From: Promethearchaeota archaeon
Lineage (GTDB): Archaea; Asgardarchaeota; Lokiarchaeia; Sigyniarchaeales; SOKP01
Assembly: GCA_004375715.1 (NCBI GenBank)
Contig: SOKP01000024.1
Span: 1 to 36,983 of the forward strand
Length of the DNA stretch: 36,983 bases
Reading direction: 5' to 3'
The position numbers were made by a program, and so were the translations under genes. The notes beneath the pieces are model-generated. The model ran no database searches. It was not told where the DNA came from and saw nothing but the letters and a program-made list of their open reading frames with translations. Shown here piece by piece: positions 36,727-36,983 of this stretch (positions are counted from its first letter, which is position 1; each line of letters begins with the position of its first letter).

Positions 36727-36752
36727 TTATATTCTTAATATTAAGAATATAA
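36727..36752. repeat. Perfect 26-bp palindrome in divergent intergenic region
   Basis: TTATATTCTTAATATTAAGAATATAA equals its own reverse complement over all 26 nt. Confidence 0.9.
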
Positions 36753-36772
36753 GATAATTAACGAAATTTATT

Positions 36773-36983
36773 ATGAAGTTTTGCCCAAACTGCGAAAAAG
36801 TACTATTTCCTACTAATAATCGACTTTATTGTAAAGGTTGTTCTCTCTTTTATATTCTGAAAAAGGGTAGGTTAGTAGTAAACAGTGACAACGACCTACT
36901 GCGCGAAATTAATCCTGCTAATTATGATAATAACAACTCTAATGTGGAGTATAAGAAAAAAACAGAAACAGCTACGAGTAATT
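36773..36983 (+). CDS. Zinc-ribbon protein resembling the TFS/RpoM N-terminal ribbon, truncated by the window edge
   Basis: ATG at 36773: MKFCPNCEKVLFPTNNRLYCKGCSLFYILKKGRLVVNSDNDLLREINPANYDNNNSNVEYKKKTETATSN...; CxxC...CxxC. Confidence 0.55.
   Translation, partial: MKFCPNCEKVLFPTNNRLYCKGCSLFYILKKGRLVVNSDNDLLREINPANYDNNNSNVEYKKKTETATSN

Noticed and set aside
1-36983. CRISPR arrays, transposons, tRNA/rRNA genes
   Set aside because: No regularly spaced repeats, transposase-like ORFs, rRNA-like stretches or convincing T-loop/acceptor combinations noticed; a covariance-model scan would be needed to exclude tRNAs fully.

Overview
This is an AT-rich archaeal window with about 30 closely packed protein genes. 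The content fits an Asgard (Lokiarchaeia-like) archaeon: Rag/Arf-like and Rab-like small GTPases, a roadblock/LC7 protein, tetrahydromethanopterin (H4MPT)/F420 C1 enzymes and a class II glycyl-tRNA synthetase; the lineage is my inference. Recognisable metabolism includes ftr, mtd and mch (H4MPT branch of the Wood-Ljungdahl pathway), a full gcvT-gcvH-gcvPA-gcvPB cluster, apt and mtnP, a lone FrhB-like F420 oxidoreductase, and a 3-hydroxyacyl-CoA dehydrogenase. RNA/DNA enzymes include a beta-CASP nuclease and a DHH/DHHA1 phosphoesterase. Other genes are an archaemetzincin, a radical SAM/SPASM protein, a GT4 glycosyltransferase, tandem GNATs, and two large secreted, membrane-anchored proteins. 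I saw no CRISPR array, mobile element, rRNA or convincing tRNA. The most notable observation is that three unrelated genes have coding sequence extending in frame upstream of every ATG/GTG/TTG. They are the Rag-like GTPase near 14.2 kb, an HTH protein near 20.6 kb and the hydroxyacyl-CoA dehydrogenase near 30.7 kb. Each has an ATA codon at a plausible start site with a Shine-Dalgarno-like purine motif upstream. This suggests AUA initiation, or else recurrent errors at start sites. I also found a perfect 26-bp palindrome in a divergent promoter region, a homopolymer-linked frameshift in the left-edge gene, and a Rab-like GTPase with degenerate G3/G4 motifs.
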